In this document: positions 51,142-59,469 of the stretch, piece by piece
Layout of the letters: every line of letters starts with the position of its first letter
Position numbering within the stretch: position 1 is the stretch's first letter
Origin: AC-37 sp036389835
GTDB lineage: Bacteria > Actinomycetota > Thermoleophilia > Solirubrobacterales > Thermoleophilaceae
Reading direction: 5' to 3'
Length of the DNA stretch: 64,000 bases
Assembly: GCA_036389835.1 (NCBI GenBank)
Contig: DASVWC010000010.1
Coordinates: 47,773-111,772 of the forward strand
Translations under genes and position numbers: made by a program
The notes under the pieces: model-generated
Databases searched by the model: none
What the model was told of the DNA's origin: nothing
Seen by the model: only the letters and a program-made list of their open reading frames with translations

Positions 51142-52043
51142 GCGATCCCGATGACCTTCATCCGGCGCCCGAGCGCCGTCATCGCGAACTCGCGGGTCTC
51201 GTCGATCGTCACCCCGAACAGCTCCGTGCCGTCCTCGTACCACTTGGGCCGCAGCACGGCGTCCGCGATCGGCGCGACCTCGACCAGCATCCGCTGGATC
51301 GCCTCGGCGTAGCGGGTGTCGGCCTGCGCCATCTCGCGCAGGAAGCGGGCGCCGAACGCCACGTGGCGGTGCTCGTCGCGGGCGACGTTGTTGAAGCCCT
51401 CGACGAACCCGGGCAGCGTGCCCTGGTCCTCGTTGTACTGGAGGATGAAGTGCTGCCCGGTGAGCGCGAGCATCCCCTCGATGACCATGTGGTAGAGCGT
51501 GATGGTCTCGACCAGCAGCTCGAGGTCCTCGGGCTTGCGAGCCAGGCGGTCGACGCGGCCGCGGAGCATCTCGTCGAATAGCACGCCGAACTCGGGGTTG
51601 AGGTGGGTCGTGGTCTCCTCGAGCCGCGCGTGCAGGTCGCCGGACTCGAGCACCCCGACCTCCGAGTAGAAGCGGTTGAAGAACTCGACGTGGCGCGCCT
51701 CGTCGGCGATCTGGGTGCAGAGGAAGATCCGCATCTGCTCGGTCGGGGCCGCCCGCATCATCGGCCCGAGCTCGTCGGCCACCTTCTGCTCGCCCACGAA
51801 GAACGACGAGAGCCCGTACATGCGCTGGAAGCGCTCCTCCTCGGGGATTCGCTCCCACCAGTCCTTGCGGTCCTGCGTGAAGTCGATCGCGTGGACGCTC
51901 CACTGCTGGCGCTCCCAGAGCTGGTAGAGCTGCTCGTAGCTCAGGAGGTTGCCGCCGCCGGAGTCGGCGGCGGACTGCACGGCGGGATCGCTGGTCGCCT
52001 GGAAGTCGTCGCGCTCCATGCGGTCGGTCGCGGTCTCGCTCAC
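51120..52043 (-). CDS. Ribonucleotide reductase R2-like diiron oxidase
   Basis: The 307-residue ferritin-like protein has the six diiron ligands: Glu in FFVGEQKV, Glu/His in DEARHVEFF, Glu in VIEGML and Glu/His in ARDEHRHVAF. The sequence is nearer to R2-like ligand-binding oxidases than to true R2, because the usual radical-tyrosine context is not obvious and no R1 gene is nearby. It starts at GTG 52043 behind AGGAGG. The function of these oxidases is uncertain, possibly lipid or other C-H oxidation. Confidence 0.8.
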   Translation of the reverse strand: MSETATDRMERDDFQATSDPAVQSAADSGGGNLLSYEQLYQLWERQQWSVHAIDFTQDRKDWWERIPEEERFQRMYGLSSFFVGEQKVADELGPMMRAAPTEQMRIFLCTQIADEARHVEFFNRFYSEVGVLESGDLHARLEETTTHLNPEFGVLFDEMLRGRVDRLARKPEDLELLVETITLYHMVIEGMLALTGQHFILQYNEDQGTLPGFVEGFNNVARDEHRHVAFGARFLREMAQADTRYAEAIQRMLVEVAPIADAVLRPKWYEDGTELFGVTIDETREFAMTALGRRMKVIGIAPVAETA

Positions 52044-52095
52044 GTGCTCCTCCTGGGGGTATTCGCGGAAACTGGCTGGCTGGCCAGTTTAACCG

Positions 52096-52773
52096 TCAGA
52101 TCGAGTGCGTGCCACCCGGGTCGAGCACCACGACCTCCGACGACGTACCCGACTCGACCTCGGACTTGAACGCCTGCGCGTCGGTCTCGATCGGCGGGAA
52201 CGTGCCGTAGTGACAGGGGATGACCTGCCTGGCCCCGACCAGCTCGGCGGCGGTCACGCCGTCGTGGCGATCCATCGTGTAGTGGCCGCCGATGCACATC
52301 AGCGCGACGTCGATCTCGTCACGCCTGCCCGGCAGCGCGAGGTCGCTGAACAGCGCCGTGTCGCCGAGGTGGTAGACGGTCTTGCCGCCGAGGTTGATCA
52401 CGAGCCCGGCCGGCATGTGCGCGGTGCCGTTCGGCGAGACCGCCGTGTGCCAGGCCGGCGTCAGGCGCACCCAGCCCCCCTCGAACTCGACCGTGCCGCC
52501 CATGTTCGGGTCGGCCACGCTCTCGACCCCGGACTCGCCGAGCTCGTTGGCCAGCTCCACGATCGCGACGGTCTGGGCGCCGGTGCGCTTGGCGATGTCG
52601 ACGGTGTCGCCGATGTGGTCGGCGTGCCCGTGGGTGAGGAAGATGTGCGTCGGGTTCACGTCGCCGGCCTCGACCGCGGCCTTCGGGTTCCCGGTCAGGA
52701 ACGGGTCGACCAGCACGCGCGTGTCGCCCTCGCTCAGCTCGAAGCAAGCGTGTCCGAGGAATCGGATGTCCAT
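52096..52773 (-). CDS. UPF0173 metallo-beta-lactamase-fold hydrolase
   Basis: The 225-residue protein begins MDIRFLGHACFELS and has the zinc-binding motif LTHGHADHIGD, then AWHTAV, HLGDTALF and IPCHYGTFPPIE, the set expected for UPF0173 metal-dependent hydrolases. AGGAGG lies just before the ATG and overlaps the end of the upstream gene (stop at 52777), so the two are a pair. Substrate unknown. Confidence 0.9.
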   Translation of the reverse strand: MDIRFLGHACFELSEGDTRVLVDPFLTGNPKAAVEAGDVNPTHIFLTHGHADHIGDTVDIAKRTGAQTVAIVELANELGESGVESVADPNMGGTVEFEGGWVRLTPAWHTAVSPNGTAHMPAGLVINLGGKTVYHLGDTALFSDLALPGRRDEIDVALMCIGGHYTMDRHDGVTAAELVGARQVIPCHYGTFPPIETDAQAFKSEVESGTSSEVVVLDPGGTHSI

Positions 52774-52776
52774 GTG

Positions 52777-53109
52777 TCAGTCCTCCTGTCGTTCTGTGTC
52801 GAGCTCGCGGGCAAGCTCCCAGCCCACGGCCACGCCGATCATCATTCCCATGCGGGTCTCCTCCGCCACCAGCAGGCGCAGCGCCCGCAGGCGCTCGTCC
52901 TGGTCGGGGGTCGTCGCCGCCTTGAGCAGCTCGGCCTCGTGGGCCTCGCCGAACCAGCCCCCCTCCTGGAGGGCCTGGCCGAGGATCCGCTGGAGCTGAG
53001 GGGCCAGCCGGCCGACCCGTGACTCGGCCTCGCGGAACCGGTCCGGATCGCTGAGCGCCTGGACCGCCGCGTCGATGGCGGCGTCACTCAGCGGGCGCTC
53101 CTCCGGCAC
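52777..53109 (-). CDS. Conserved small hypothetical protein
   Basis: The 110-residue helical protein starts at GTG 53109 (PEERPLSDAAIDAAVQ), 7 nt after a TATTAT -10-like hexamer, so the transcript is probably leaderless. It contains LGQALQEGGWFGEAHEAELLKAA and ends ELDTERQED. No motif or membrane span points to a role. It precedes the UPF0173 gene by 3 bp and is divergent from selD. Confidence 0.65.
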   Translation of the reverse strand: MPEERPLSDAAIDAAVQALSDPDRFREAESRVGRLAPQLQRILGQALQEGGWFGEAHEAELLKAATTPDQDERLRALRLLVAEETRMGMMIGVAVGWELARELDTERQED

Positions 53110-53127
53110 CCGCCGGATAATAGGCGC
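53110..53127. promoter_or_regulatory. Divergent leaderless promoter (selD and the 52777 gene)
   Basis: Only 18 bp separate the two GTG starts. GGATAATAG serves both: TATTAT on the minus strand is 7 nt from its start, GATAAT on the plus strand 6 nt from selD's GTG. Both distances fit -10 boxes of leaderless mRNAs. Confidence 0.45.
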
Positions 53128-54135
53128 GTGGTCCGGCTCACCTCCCTCTCGCACGGCGCCGGCTGCGCCTGCAAGCTCGACCCGGCCGCGCTCCACCCGC
53201 TGCTCGCCGAGCTGCCGCGGCCGGGCGACCCGGCGCTGCTGGTCGGCAGCGAGGACGCCGACGACGCCGCCGTCTACCGGGTCGGCGACGAGCTGGCGAT
53301 CGTCTCGACCACGGACTTCTTCACCCCGATCGTCGACGACCCCTACGACTTCGGCCGGATCGCGGCCACCAACGCGCTCTCCGACGTCTACGCGATGGGC
53401 GGCACGCCCGTGATGGCGCTGAACCTCGTGGCCTACTCGCTCGAGTCGCTCGGGCCGGACCCGCTGCGCGAGATCCTGCGCGGCGGATCGGACGCGTGCG
53501 CCGCGGCCGGGGTCGCGGTCGCGGGCGGGCACTCGATCGACGACGCCGAGCCGAAGTACGGGCTGGCGGTGACGGGGACGGTGCATCCCGAGCGGGTGCT
53601 GCGCAACTCGACGGCGGCGGCCGGGCACGCGCTCTACCTGTCGAAGGCCATCGGCGGGGGGGCTGCCACCACGGCGCTGAAGCGGGGTCAGGGGGAGGCG
53701 GTGCTGGCGGAGACGGTCTCCGTCATGACCGCTTTGAACCGCGAGGCGTCGCTCGCCGCGCTGGCCGCGGGGGCCTCGGCGTGCACCGACGTCACCGGCT
53801 TCGGGCTGCTCGGGCACCTGCACGAGCTGTGCCTGGCGAGCGGCGTGTCCGCCGAGGTCTCGGCCGCGGCGGTTCCCGCGATCGGCGGCGTGGTCGACCT
53901 GCTCGCCGGCGACGAGCCACCGGTGGCGGGCGGCACGCGCCGCAACCGGGCGTGGGTCGAGCCGCACGTGACGTGGGACGGCGGCGTGCCGGAGCACCTG
54001 CGCTGGCTCCTCTGCGACGCGATGACGAGCGGCGGCCTGCTGGTGGCCGCGCCGGAGGGCTCGGAGGAGCTGGGCGCGCGGATCGGCGGCGTGCGCGCGG
54101 GCGAGCCGGGCCGGATCAGCGTCGCAGCGGGCTGA
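53128..54135 (+). CDS. selD: Selenide, water dikinase
   Basis: The 335-residue enzyme makes selenophosphate from selenide and ATP, the selenium donor for selenocysteine. Marks: LSHGAGCACKL near the N-terminus with the catalytic Cys and Lys, VSTTDFFTPIVDDPYDFGRIAATNALSDVYAMGG, GGHSIDDAEPKYGL and DVTGFGLLGHLHE. It starts at GTG 53128. No selA, selB or selC is next to it, but its presence supports the selenoprotein at 32159-32764. Its 3' end overlaps the convergent rhomboid-like gene by 20 bp. Confidence 0.95.
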   Translation: MVRLTSLSHGAGCACKLDPAALHPLLAELPRPGDPALLVGSEDADDAAVYRVGDELAIVSTTDFFTPIVDDPYDFGRIAATNALSDVYAMGGTPVMALNLVAYSLESLGPDPLREILRGGSDACAAAGVAVAGGHSIDDAEPKYGLAVTGTVHPERVLRNSTAAAGHALYLSKAIGGGAATTALKRGQGEAVLAETVSVMTALNREASLAALAAGASACTDVTGFGLLGHLHELCLASGVSAEVSAAAVPAIGGVVDLLAGDEPPVAGGTRRNRAWVEPHVTWDGGVPEHLRWLLCDAMTSGGLLVAAPEGSEELGARIGGVRAGEPGRISVAAG

Positions 54136-54874
54136 TCAGCGCGCCGAGCACGGCGCCGACGGCGGCCCCGCCCACACCCGCGGCCCACGAGGCGGTCTCG
54201 TCGGCGACCGGCACCAGCATCAGCACCGCGAAGATCACGAGCACGCCGAGCATGTCGTTGCCGCGCTCGTCGCCGCGGCGGGCGGCCAGGCGGTCGTCCA
54301 CGTACCACGCGGCCAGCAGGCCGAGGGCGGCGCCGTTGGCCGACAGCGCCGGGTAGACCTCGAGCAGTTCGGTGAGCGCGCCGCCGCCCGCCCCGGCGGC
54401 GAGGAAGAGCGCGATCACGGCGAACCACCCGAAACGGCGCTCCAGCAGCGTGCCGAAGATCCCGATCGCGATCAGGGCGATGAACTCGGTGCCGAAGTTG
54501 TCGAAGACGAAGGGGTAGGTCGCGATCCGCCACCACTCGCCGTCGAGCGGTCCGACGATCCCGCCCACGTCGTTGATGAAGACCTCCTCCGTGGCGAGCA
54601 CGAGCGTGATCAGGAGGGCGGCGGCGACGATCAGGCCCGTGGCGTAGGGCCGCGTCTCCGGTGCGATGCCCGGGATCTCGTCCGAGCGCAGCTTCGGCAG
54701 CCGGGGCGGCCTGGCCTTGCGGCGGCGCTTGATCGCCAGCTCGTCCTCCTCGCCCCGCGCGATCTTGGGCGCGCGCTTGCGCACCCGGTTGCCGCAGTAC
54801 GGGCACTCGGTGACGTACTGGCTGACTTCCGATCCGCAGCTCTTGCAGACGACGAAGAGGTCCGCCTCGCTCAC
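54116..54874 (-). CDS. Rhomboid-like membrane protein lacking catalytic residues
   Basis: The 252-residue protein has an N-terminal zinc ribbon (CKSCGSEV, CPYCGNR), a basic linker and a six-span rhomboid fold (EWWRIATYPFVF, GTLLERRFGWFAVIALFLAAG). The catalytic serine motif GxSG reads SANGAALG, with Asn where Ser is expected, and the last span has no His (AAGVGGAAVGAVLGAL). It therefore looks like an inactive rhomboid that may bind rather than cut membrane proteins. A TATCCT -10-like element lies 6 nt before GTG 54874. Confidence 0.75.
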   Translation of the reverse strand: MSEADLFVVCKSCGSEVSQYVTECPYCGNRVRKRAPKIARGEEDELAIKRRRKARPPRLPKLRSDEIPGIAPETRPYATGLIVAAALLITLVLATEEVFINDVGGIVGPLDGEWWRIATYPFVFDNFGTEFIALIAIGIFGTLLERRFGWFAVIALFLAAGAGGGALTELLEVYPALSANGAALGLLAAWYVDDRLAARRGDERGNDMLGVLVIFAVLMLVPVADETASWAAGVGGAAVGAVLGALISPLRR

Positions 54875-54913
54875 AGCACGAGGATACCCCCGGCGCCGCG
54901 CCGGCTGGAGGGC

Positions 54914-56020
54914 TCAGGCGGCGGTGGCGGCCACGATCTCCCCCATCACCTCACGGAGGTCGTGGTTGGCCTCGTAGACGACCACCTGGCGGCTCGCGCC
55001 GTTGCCGCGCTGGAGCAGGTCGTCGATGCCGGCGAGGTCGTCGGCCGAGCCGAGCTCCTCGGAGTGTCCGCGCACCCGATCGCGCACGCGCCGCACCAGC
55101 TCCTTGGTCGGGACGCGGTCCTTGCCGGGGAGGTCGACCAGCTCGCCGTCGAGCCCATGGCGGGCGGCGAGCCACTTGTTCTCGTCGAGCATCTCGTACG
55201 GATAGCTCGACAGCTCCTGGCCGGATTCGAAGTGCTCGGACAGCTCCTTCACCAGCGCCTGCACGAGGGCGGCGAGAGCCAGGGTGTGCTCGAGGCGCGT
55301 CTGGGCGTCCATGACCCGGATCTCGACCGTGCCGAAGTTCGGGTGCGGGCGGACGTCGTACCAGAGGTAGGTGTAGTCCTCGATCGCCCCGCTCTCGACC
55401 ATGAAGTCGACGCGCTTGGAGTAGTCCTGGAAGTCGTCGTAGCGGGGCGGGATCCCCACGCGCGGGAAGGCGCGGAAGATCGGCGTGCGGGTGGAGAGCA
55501 GGCCGGTCGGGTCCGCGCGCCAGAACGGGGAGTTGGCCGACAGCGCCAGCAGCAGCGGCACGTGCACGCGCATCCCGTTGGCGATGTGGATCGCCTTGTC
55601 CGGGTCGTCGACCCCCACGTGGACGTGCACTCCGAAGATCAGCTCCTGGCGCGCCACGAAGCGCAGCGCGGCGACCAGGTCGCGGTAGCGCGGCCGGGCC
55701 ACGATCCGCTGGTCCTCCCACATCGCGAACGGGTGGGTGCCCGCGGCGCCGATCGCCAGCCCGTTGTCGCCCGCGGTGCGCTGCGTGAGCCGGCGCAGGT
55801 CGCGGAGCTGGGTGCCCGCCTCGCGCGTGTTCTTGCACGGGCTCGTGGCGATCTCGCAGACCGACTCCATCAGCTCCGGCTTGACCTGGCCCTCGGCCTG
55901 GGGCATCGCCTCGAGCATCGTCTCGATCGAGTTCTGGAGCTCGAGCGTCTCGGAATCGACGATCATGAGCTCCTCCTCGATCCCAAGCGTGTAGCTCGGG
56001 CCGGTGAACCGGTGCTCCAT
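54914..56020 (-). CDS. Carboxylate-amine ligase of the GCS2 family
   Basis: The 368-residue protein begins MEHRFTGPSYTLGIEEELMIVD, with the metal- and substrate-binding GIEEELM, and continues with KPELMESVCEIATSPCKN, FGVHVHVGV and HPNFGTVEIRVMDAQTR, typical of the YbdK/EgtA-like glutamate-cysteine ligase family 2. It probably joins glutamate to cysteine or another amine. A TACCAT -10-like element lies 8 nt before the ATG. No ergothioneine or mycothiol genes are adjacent. Confidence 0.88.
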   Translation of the reverse strand: MEHRFTGPSYTLGIEEELMIVDSETLELQNSIETMLEAMPQAEGQVKPELMESVCEIATSPCKNTREAGTQLRDLRRLTQRTAGDNGLAIGAAGTHPFAMWEDQRIVARPRYRDLVAALRFVARQELIFGVHVHVGVDDPDKAIHIANGMRVHVPLLLALSANSPFWRADPTGLLSTRTPIFRAFPRVGIPPRYDDFQDYSKRVDFMVESGAIEDYTYLWYDVRPHPNFGTVEIRVMDAQTRLEHTLALAALVQALVKELSEHFESGQELSSYPYEMLDENKWLAARHGLDGELVDLPGKDRVPTKELVRRVRDRVRGHSEELGSADDLAGIDDLLQRGNGASRQVVVYEANHDLREVMGEIVAATAA

Positions 56021-56098
56021 CGCGCGGCATGGTAGGCGCCCGGTCGGTCGGGGGTATCCTCCGCGCCGAACTCCGACCAAGGCAGGTAGCGAAGAGAC

Positions 56099-57025
56099 AT
56101 GGCACTGGGCTACGACGGCAAGCTGTTCATCCTCGCGTTCGACCACCGCGGGTCGTTCCAGAAGAAGTGGTTCGGGATCGAGGGCGAGCCCAGTCCTGAG
56201 GAGGCCGAGAAGATCACGGACTCCAAGCACCTGATCTTCGAGGGGCTGCTGAAGGCGGCCGAGGGCGAGATCGACCCGAGCGTGACCGGCGCCCTCGTGG
56301 ACGAGCAGTTCGGCGGCAGCGTCCCGCAGGACGCGAAGGGCCGCGGCTTCAAGCTCGCGATGCCGGTCGAGAAGAGCGGCCAGAACGAGTTCGACTTCGA
56401 GTACGGCGACGACTTCGGCCAGCACATCCTCGACTTCAACCCGCACTTCTCCAAGGTGCTCGTCCGCTACAACCCCGACGGCGACGCCGAGATGAACCAG
56501 GGCCAGCTCGAGCGCCTGAAGCGCCTCTCGGACTGGCTCAAGGAGAACGACCGCAAGTTCCTCTTCGAGCTCCTCGTGCCAGCCGAGGAGGCCCAGCTCG
56601 AGCAGGTCGGCGGCGACACCGACCGCTACGACGCCGAGCTGCGCCCGGACCTCATGCGCCGCGCGATCGAGGCGATCCAGGACGCCGGGATCGACGTGGA
56701 CATCTGGAAGATCGAGGGCGTGGACGAGCGCTCCGACTGCGAGATGCTCGCCCAGACCACGCGCCGCGACGGCCGCGACGGGGTCGTCTGCGTGCTGCTG
56801 GGCCGCGGGGCCAACGACGACAAGGTCGACCACTGGCTCACCCAGGCAGCCCCTGTCGAGGGCTTCGTGGGCTTCGCCATCGGGCGCAGCATCTGGGGCG
56901 ACGCGCTGAAGGGCTTCCTCGACGGCTCGCTCGACCGCGACGCCGCCGCTCGGCAGATCGGCGACAACTACGCCCGCTTCGTCCGGGTCTACCAGGACGC
57001 CGAGACCGCCGTCGGCGCCTCCTGA
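56099..57025 (+). CDS. DUF2090 (IolC C-terminal-like) aldolase-fold protein
   Basis: The 308-residue protein begins MALGYDGKLFILAFDHRGSFQKKWFG, matching the DUF2090 domain found at the C-terminus of the sugar kinase IolC, and has FLFELLVPAE, VDIWKIEGVDER and FVGFAIGRSIWGDAL, a class I aldolase-type barrel. It is a stand-alone barrel with no kinase domain. TATCCT at 56055-56060 is a likely -10 with a leader of about 30 nt carrying GAAGAGA before the ATG. Substrate probably a keto-sugar phosphate; not certain. Confidence 0.85.
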   Translation: MALGYDGKLFILAFDHRGSFQKKWFGIEGEPSPEEAEKITDSKHLIFEGLLKAAEGEIDPSVTGALVDEQFGGSVPQDAKGRGFKLAMPVEKSGQNEFDFEYGDDFGQHILDFNPHFSKVLVRYNPDGDAEMNQGQLERLKRLSDWLKENDRKFLFELLVPAEEAQLEQVGGDTDRYDAELRPDLMRRAIEAIQDAGIDVDIWKIEGVDERSDCEMLAQTTRRDGRDGVVCVLLGRGANDDKVDHWLTQAAPVEGFVGFAIGRSIWGDALKGFLDGSLDRDAAARQIGDNYARFVRVYQDAETAVGAS

Positions 57026-57075
57026 GGCGCGGCTCCCCCGTTTAGGGGGACGGGCGAGGGGATAGGCTTCCGCCG

Positions 57076-57315
57076 ATGCGGATGCGGCAATCGCTCGCGC
57101 AGTTCGAGGCGGCCTTCCACGAGGAGACCGCCGAGGAGCGCGCGCACAGGGAGCGCCTCAGGCGCGAGGCGGCGGTCCGCTCGCGGCAGCGGCGCAAGGC
57201 TCAGGTGCAGCGCAGCGGGACGTTCCGCTTCGCGATCCTGATGCTGTCGATCCTGGGCACCACGGTCCTGGTGACCGTCGTGATGTTCAGGATGCTCGCG
57301 CTCTGGTTCGGCTAG
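57076..57315 (+). CDS. Small single-span membrane protein
   Basis: The 79-residue product has an Arg/Glu-rich amphipathic N-terminus (EETAEERAHRERLRREAA) and one membrane span (FAILMLSILGTTVLVTVVMFRML). TAGGCT lies 7 nt before the ATG, a clear leaderless-type -10. Function unknown; possibly a small envelope or division-related protein. It is convergent with csrA. Confidence 0.65.
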   Translation: MRMRQSLAQFEAAFHEETAEERAHRERLRREAAVRSRQRRKAQVQRSGTFRFAILMLSILGTTVLVTVVMFRMLALWFG

Positions 57316-57327
57316 GAGCGGGGCGGG

Positions 57328-57570
57328 TCAGCCGCCCGAGTCCTTCGAGGACTTGAGCTTGTCGAGCGCCTCGTCGACGGCCTTGCGGTCCTCCTCGGGG
57401 GCACTCGAGTCCTGCTGGATCTCGAGGTAGACCTCCTTGCGGAAGACAGGGACGGACCGGGGGGCCTCGATGCCGATCCGGACCTTCTCGCCCATGATCG
57501 CCAAGACCGACACCTCGATGTCGTCGCCGATCATAATGCTCTGGTTGCTTTTGCGCGTCAGGACCAGCAT
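57328..57570 (-). CDS. csrA: Carbon storage regulator CsrA
   Basis: The 80-residue product begins MLVLTRKSNQSIMIGDDIEV and has VLAIMGEKVRIGIEAPRSVPVFRKEVY, the complete CsrA RNA-binding dimer fold including Arg44-type residues in the GIEAPR loop. ATG 57570 is used because the family starts with MLVLTRK and GGGAGG lies 6 nt before it. It binds GGA motifs in mRNA leaders and blocks translation, often of flagellin. The usual partner fliW is not in the window. The 173 bp upstream (57571-57743) hold no supported gene. Confidence 0.95.
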   Translation of the reverse strand: MLVLTRKSNQSIMIGDDIEVSVLAIMGEKVRIGIEAPRSVPVFRKEVYLEIQQDSSAPEEDRKAVDEALDKLKSSKDSGG

Positions 57571-57743
57571 GGCGCCTCCCGGCAACCCTAACCGGCGACC
57601 CGGTCGCTTGCGAAGTTGACCGTCGCTACTCAAGGAATCCTTTCCCGGAACGTGCAGTGTAGGGCCTATCGCAAGTCCTCGCCAGCCCCCGTCCGACGGG
57701 GATCGCCGGGCGCGGCGAACGCCGTTGGTAGGGTTCCGCGCCC

Positions 57744-58607
57744 GTGGCGCGACGCTCGCTCAAACCGCAGCTGAACCAGATCCGGAGCTGGGTCCAGCAG
57801 GGCCGTACCGATGCCTGGATCGCGCACCAGCTCGACGTGAGCGTCGGCGATCTGGTGGCGTTCAAGCGCGAGCACGAGCTCGCTCCGCCCGAGGCCGACC
57901 CCGAGGGCGACGGGAGCGCCGGGCCGGCCGCCGACGCGGAGCAGGACCTGCGCGAGCAGGACGAGGCGCTGATCGCGGCGGCGCTGGACGCCGAGCCCGA
58001 GGAGCCCGAGGAGGGCGACGGCGACGGCGACGCGGGCGAGGCCGGCGGCGACGACGATCGCCCGCGCAGGCGCCGGGGCCGCCGCGGCGGGCGCGCGCGC
58101 CGCGGCCGCAAGCGGGCGCTCGAGGGGACCTTCGACCACGGCGAGGAGGGCTACGGCCTGTGGCTCGACCCCGCCGTGCAGGACGACCCCGTCTACGCCG
58201 AGCACTGGGCCGGCCACCGCCCGGTGACCGTGACCGTGGAGCGCGACCAGATCGTGATCCGGCGGGCGGGCGAGGGGGCAGGCGACGGCGAGCCGGGCGA
58301 GGGGGCAGGCGACGGCAGGCCGGCCGGCCGCGACGGCGAGCCGGGCGGCGAGTCCGCCGAGCCGGGCGCAGGCCAGCCGGGCGGCGAGTCCGCCGAGCCG
58401 GGCGCAGGCGAGCCGGGCGCGGGCGAGCAGGGCGGCGAGTCCGCCCAGCCGGGCGCAGGCGAGCCGGGCGCGGGCGAGCAGGGCGGCGGCGAGCCGGGCG
58501 GCGGCGAGCCGGGCGGCGGCGAGCCGGGCGCAGGCGAGCCGCCCGGCGGCGAACCGGACGAGAGCGGCGAATCCACCGGCCCGGACCCGGACGCCTTCGA
58601 CGCCTAG
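57744..58607 (+). CDS. Hypothetical protein with Gly-Glu-Pro repeats
   Basis: The 287-residue protein of GTG 57744 (TAGGGT 9 nt upstream) has a helical N-terminus that looks like a helix-turn-helix (SLKPQLNQIRSWVQQGRTDAWIAHQLDVS), an acidic linker, a basic Arg-rich patch (RPRRRRGRRGGRARRGRKR), a short conserved core (EGTFDHGEEGYGLWLDPAV, HWAGHRPVTVTVERDQIVIRR) and a C-terminal third of GEPG-A/G repeats. The mix suggests a nucleic-acid-binding protein with a disordered tail. Confidence 0.7.
   Translation: MARRSLKPQLNQIRSWVQQGRTDAWIAHQLDVSVGDLVAFKREHELAPPEADPEGDGSAGPAADAEQDLREQDEALIAAALDAEPEEPEEGDGDGDAGEAGGDDDRPRRRRGRRGGRARRGRKRALEGTFDHGEEGYGLWLDPAVQDDPVYAEHWAGHRPVTVTVERDQIVIRRAGEGAGDGEPGEGAGDGRPAGRDGEPGGESAEPGAGQPGGESAEPGAGEPGAGEQGGESAQPGAGEPGAGEQGGGEPGGGEPGGGEPGAGEPPGGEPDESGESTGPDPDAFDA
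58261..58560. repeat. Low-complexity tandem repeat inside a gene
   Basis: Units of GAGCCGGGCG(C/G)(A/G)GGC and longer blocks of GGCGAGTCCGCCGAGCCGGGCGCAGGC recur, encoding Gly-Glu-Pro-Gly repeats. Unit lengths are multiples of three, so expansion and contraction would keep the frame. Confidence 0.7.
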
Positions 58608-58629
58608 CGCCGCGCCGCCGCGGCCGCCG

Positions 58630-58779
58630 AAAACCGAGGAGTCCAAGGACGCAGGGAGCGTGGCGTGCGAATGCACGCGAGCGACCGAGGACGCCGGAAT
58701 CCGAAGGTTTGCAGCCGCCTACGCGTGCGAATGCACGCGAGCGACCGAGGACGCCGGAACCCGAAGGTTTGCAGCCGCC
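58630..58779. repeat. Dispersed intergenic repeat, copy 2 plus partial tandem copy
   Basis: 58630-58720 matches the core of the element at 33704-33805 nearly base for base, including the GCGTGC-GAAT-GCACGC hairpin. The right half (58664-58719) is repeated again at 58722-58779. The 16-bp outer inverted repeat of copy 1 is not complete here. It fills the gap between two convergent genes. Confidence 0.75.
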
Positions 58780-58781
58780 CC

Positions 58782-59075
58782 TTAGAAGGGCTGGCGGCGT
58801 TGGCCGCCGCCGAAGTCGGAGGCCTCGCGGGCATAGCGCGCGAAGGCCGCGTCGACGGCCACGGCCGGGACCGCGTCGTGGGTCCAGTCCGGCTCGGAGC
58901 CGTACATGTCGCTCAGCTCCTGGATCGTGAACTCCGAGCCGAGGCGCCGGCGCAGGCCCTCCAGGACCCGGGCGGCCGCGCGCTCGAGCCGCACGCGCTC
59001 CGGCGGCTCCGAGCCGCGGACGCGGCGCTCGCCCTCCTCCCACTGGAAGAGCGCGTTCTCGAGGGCGTAGGACAC
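58782..59075 (-). CDS. Conserved small hypothetical protein
   Basis: The 97-residue protein (MSYALENALFQWEEGERRV) is largely helical with a conserved-looking centre (FTIQELSDMYGSEPDWTHDAV) and ends FGGGQRRQPF. TACCTT lies 6 nt before GTG 59075, a leaderless-type -10. No known motif. It lies 20 bp downstream of the FtsB-like gene on the same strand. Confidence 0.65.
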   Translation of the reverse strand: MSYALENALFQWEEGERRVRGSEPPERVRLERAAARVLEGLRRRLGSEFTIQELSDMYGSEPDWTHDAVPAVAVDAAFARYAREASDFGGGQRRQPF

Positions 59076-59095
59076 GCCGCGAAGGTAGCGGGGAT

Positions 59096-59434
59096 CTACG
59101 GGGTGACCACGTACGGGCGCTCGTCCCGTCGCGTCATGCCGAGCTTGCGCGCCTCGCGCTCGACCGCGCCCGGGCCGCTGAGCTCGCGCAGCCGCGCCCG
59201 CAGGCGCGCGCGCTCCGCCTGGAGCTCGGTGAGCTGCTCCTGGCTGCGCTGCGCAGTGTTGCGCTGCTGGAACCAGTGCGTGACCGGCGGGACGTAGAGC
59301 AGCACGATGATCCCGAGCACCCCGAGCAGGGCGATCCGGCCGACGCGCTCCCAGTGGATGCCGCCGCCGCGCCGCGTCTGCGGCGTGGTGCGGCGGCGTG
59401 CGGGACCCCGGGGTGCGGCGGCGGCGCGGGCCAT
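59096..59434 (-). CDS. FtsB/DivIC-like septum formation protein
   Basis: The 112-residue protein has a basic cytoplasmic start, one membrane span (VGRIALLGVLGIIVLLYVP) and a coiled coil (TAQRSQEQLTELQAERARLRARLREL) followed by GAVEREARKLGMTRRDERPYVV, the conserved end of FtsB/DivIC proteins. It helps assemble the division complex. It lies directly downstream of enolase, the classic eno-ftsB order in bacteria. Confidence 0.85.
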   Translation of the reverse strand: MARAAAAPRGPARRRTTPQTRRGGGIHWERVGRIALLGVLGIIVLLYVPPVTHWFQQRNTAQRSQEQLTELQAERARLRARLRELSGPGAVEREARKLGMTRRDERPYVVTP

Positions 59435-59469
59435 CGGCGCGAGCTTCGCCGCTCGCGGCGCGAACCCTC

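Noticed and set aside
58261..58560. CRISPR-like regular repeats
   Set aside because: The units are in-frame Gly-Glu-Pro coding repeats without spacers and lie inside an intact gene.
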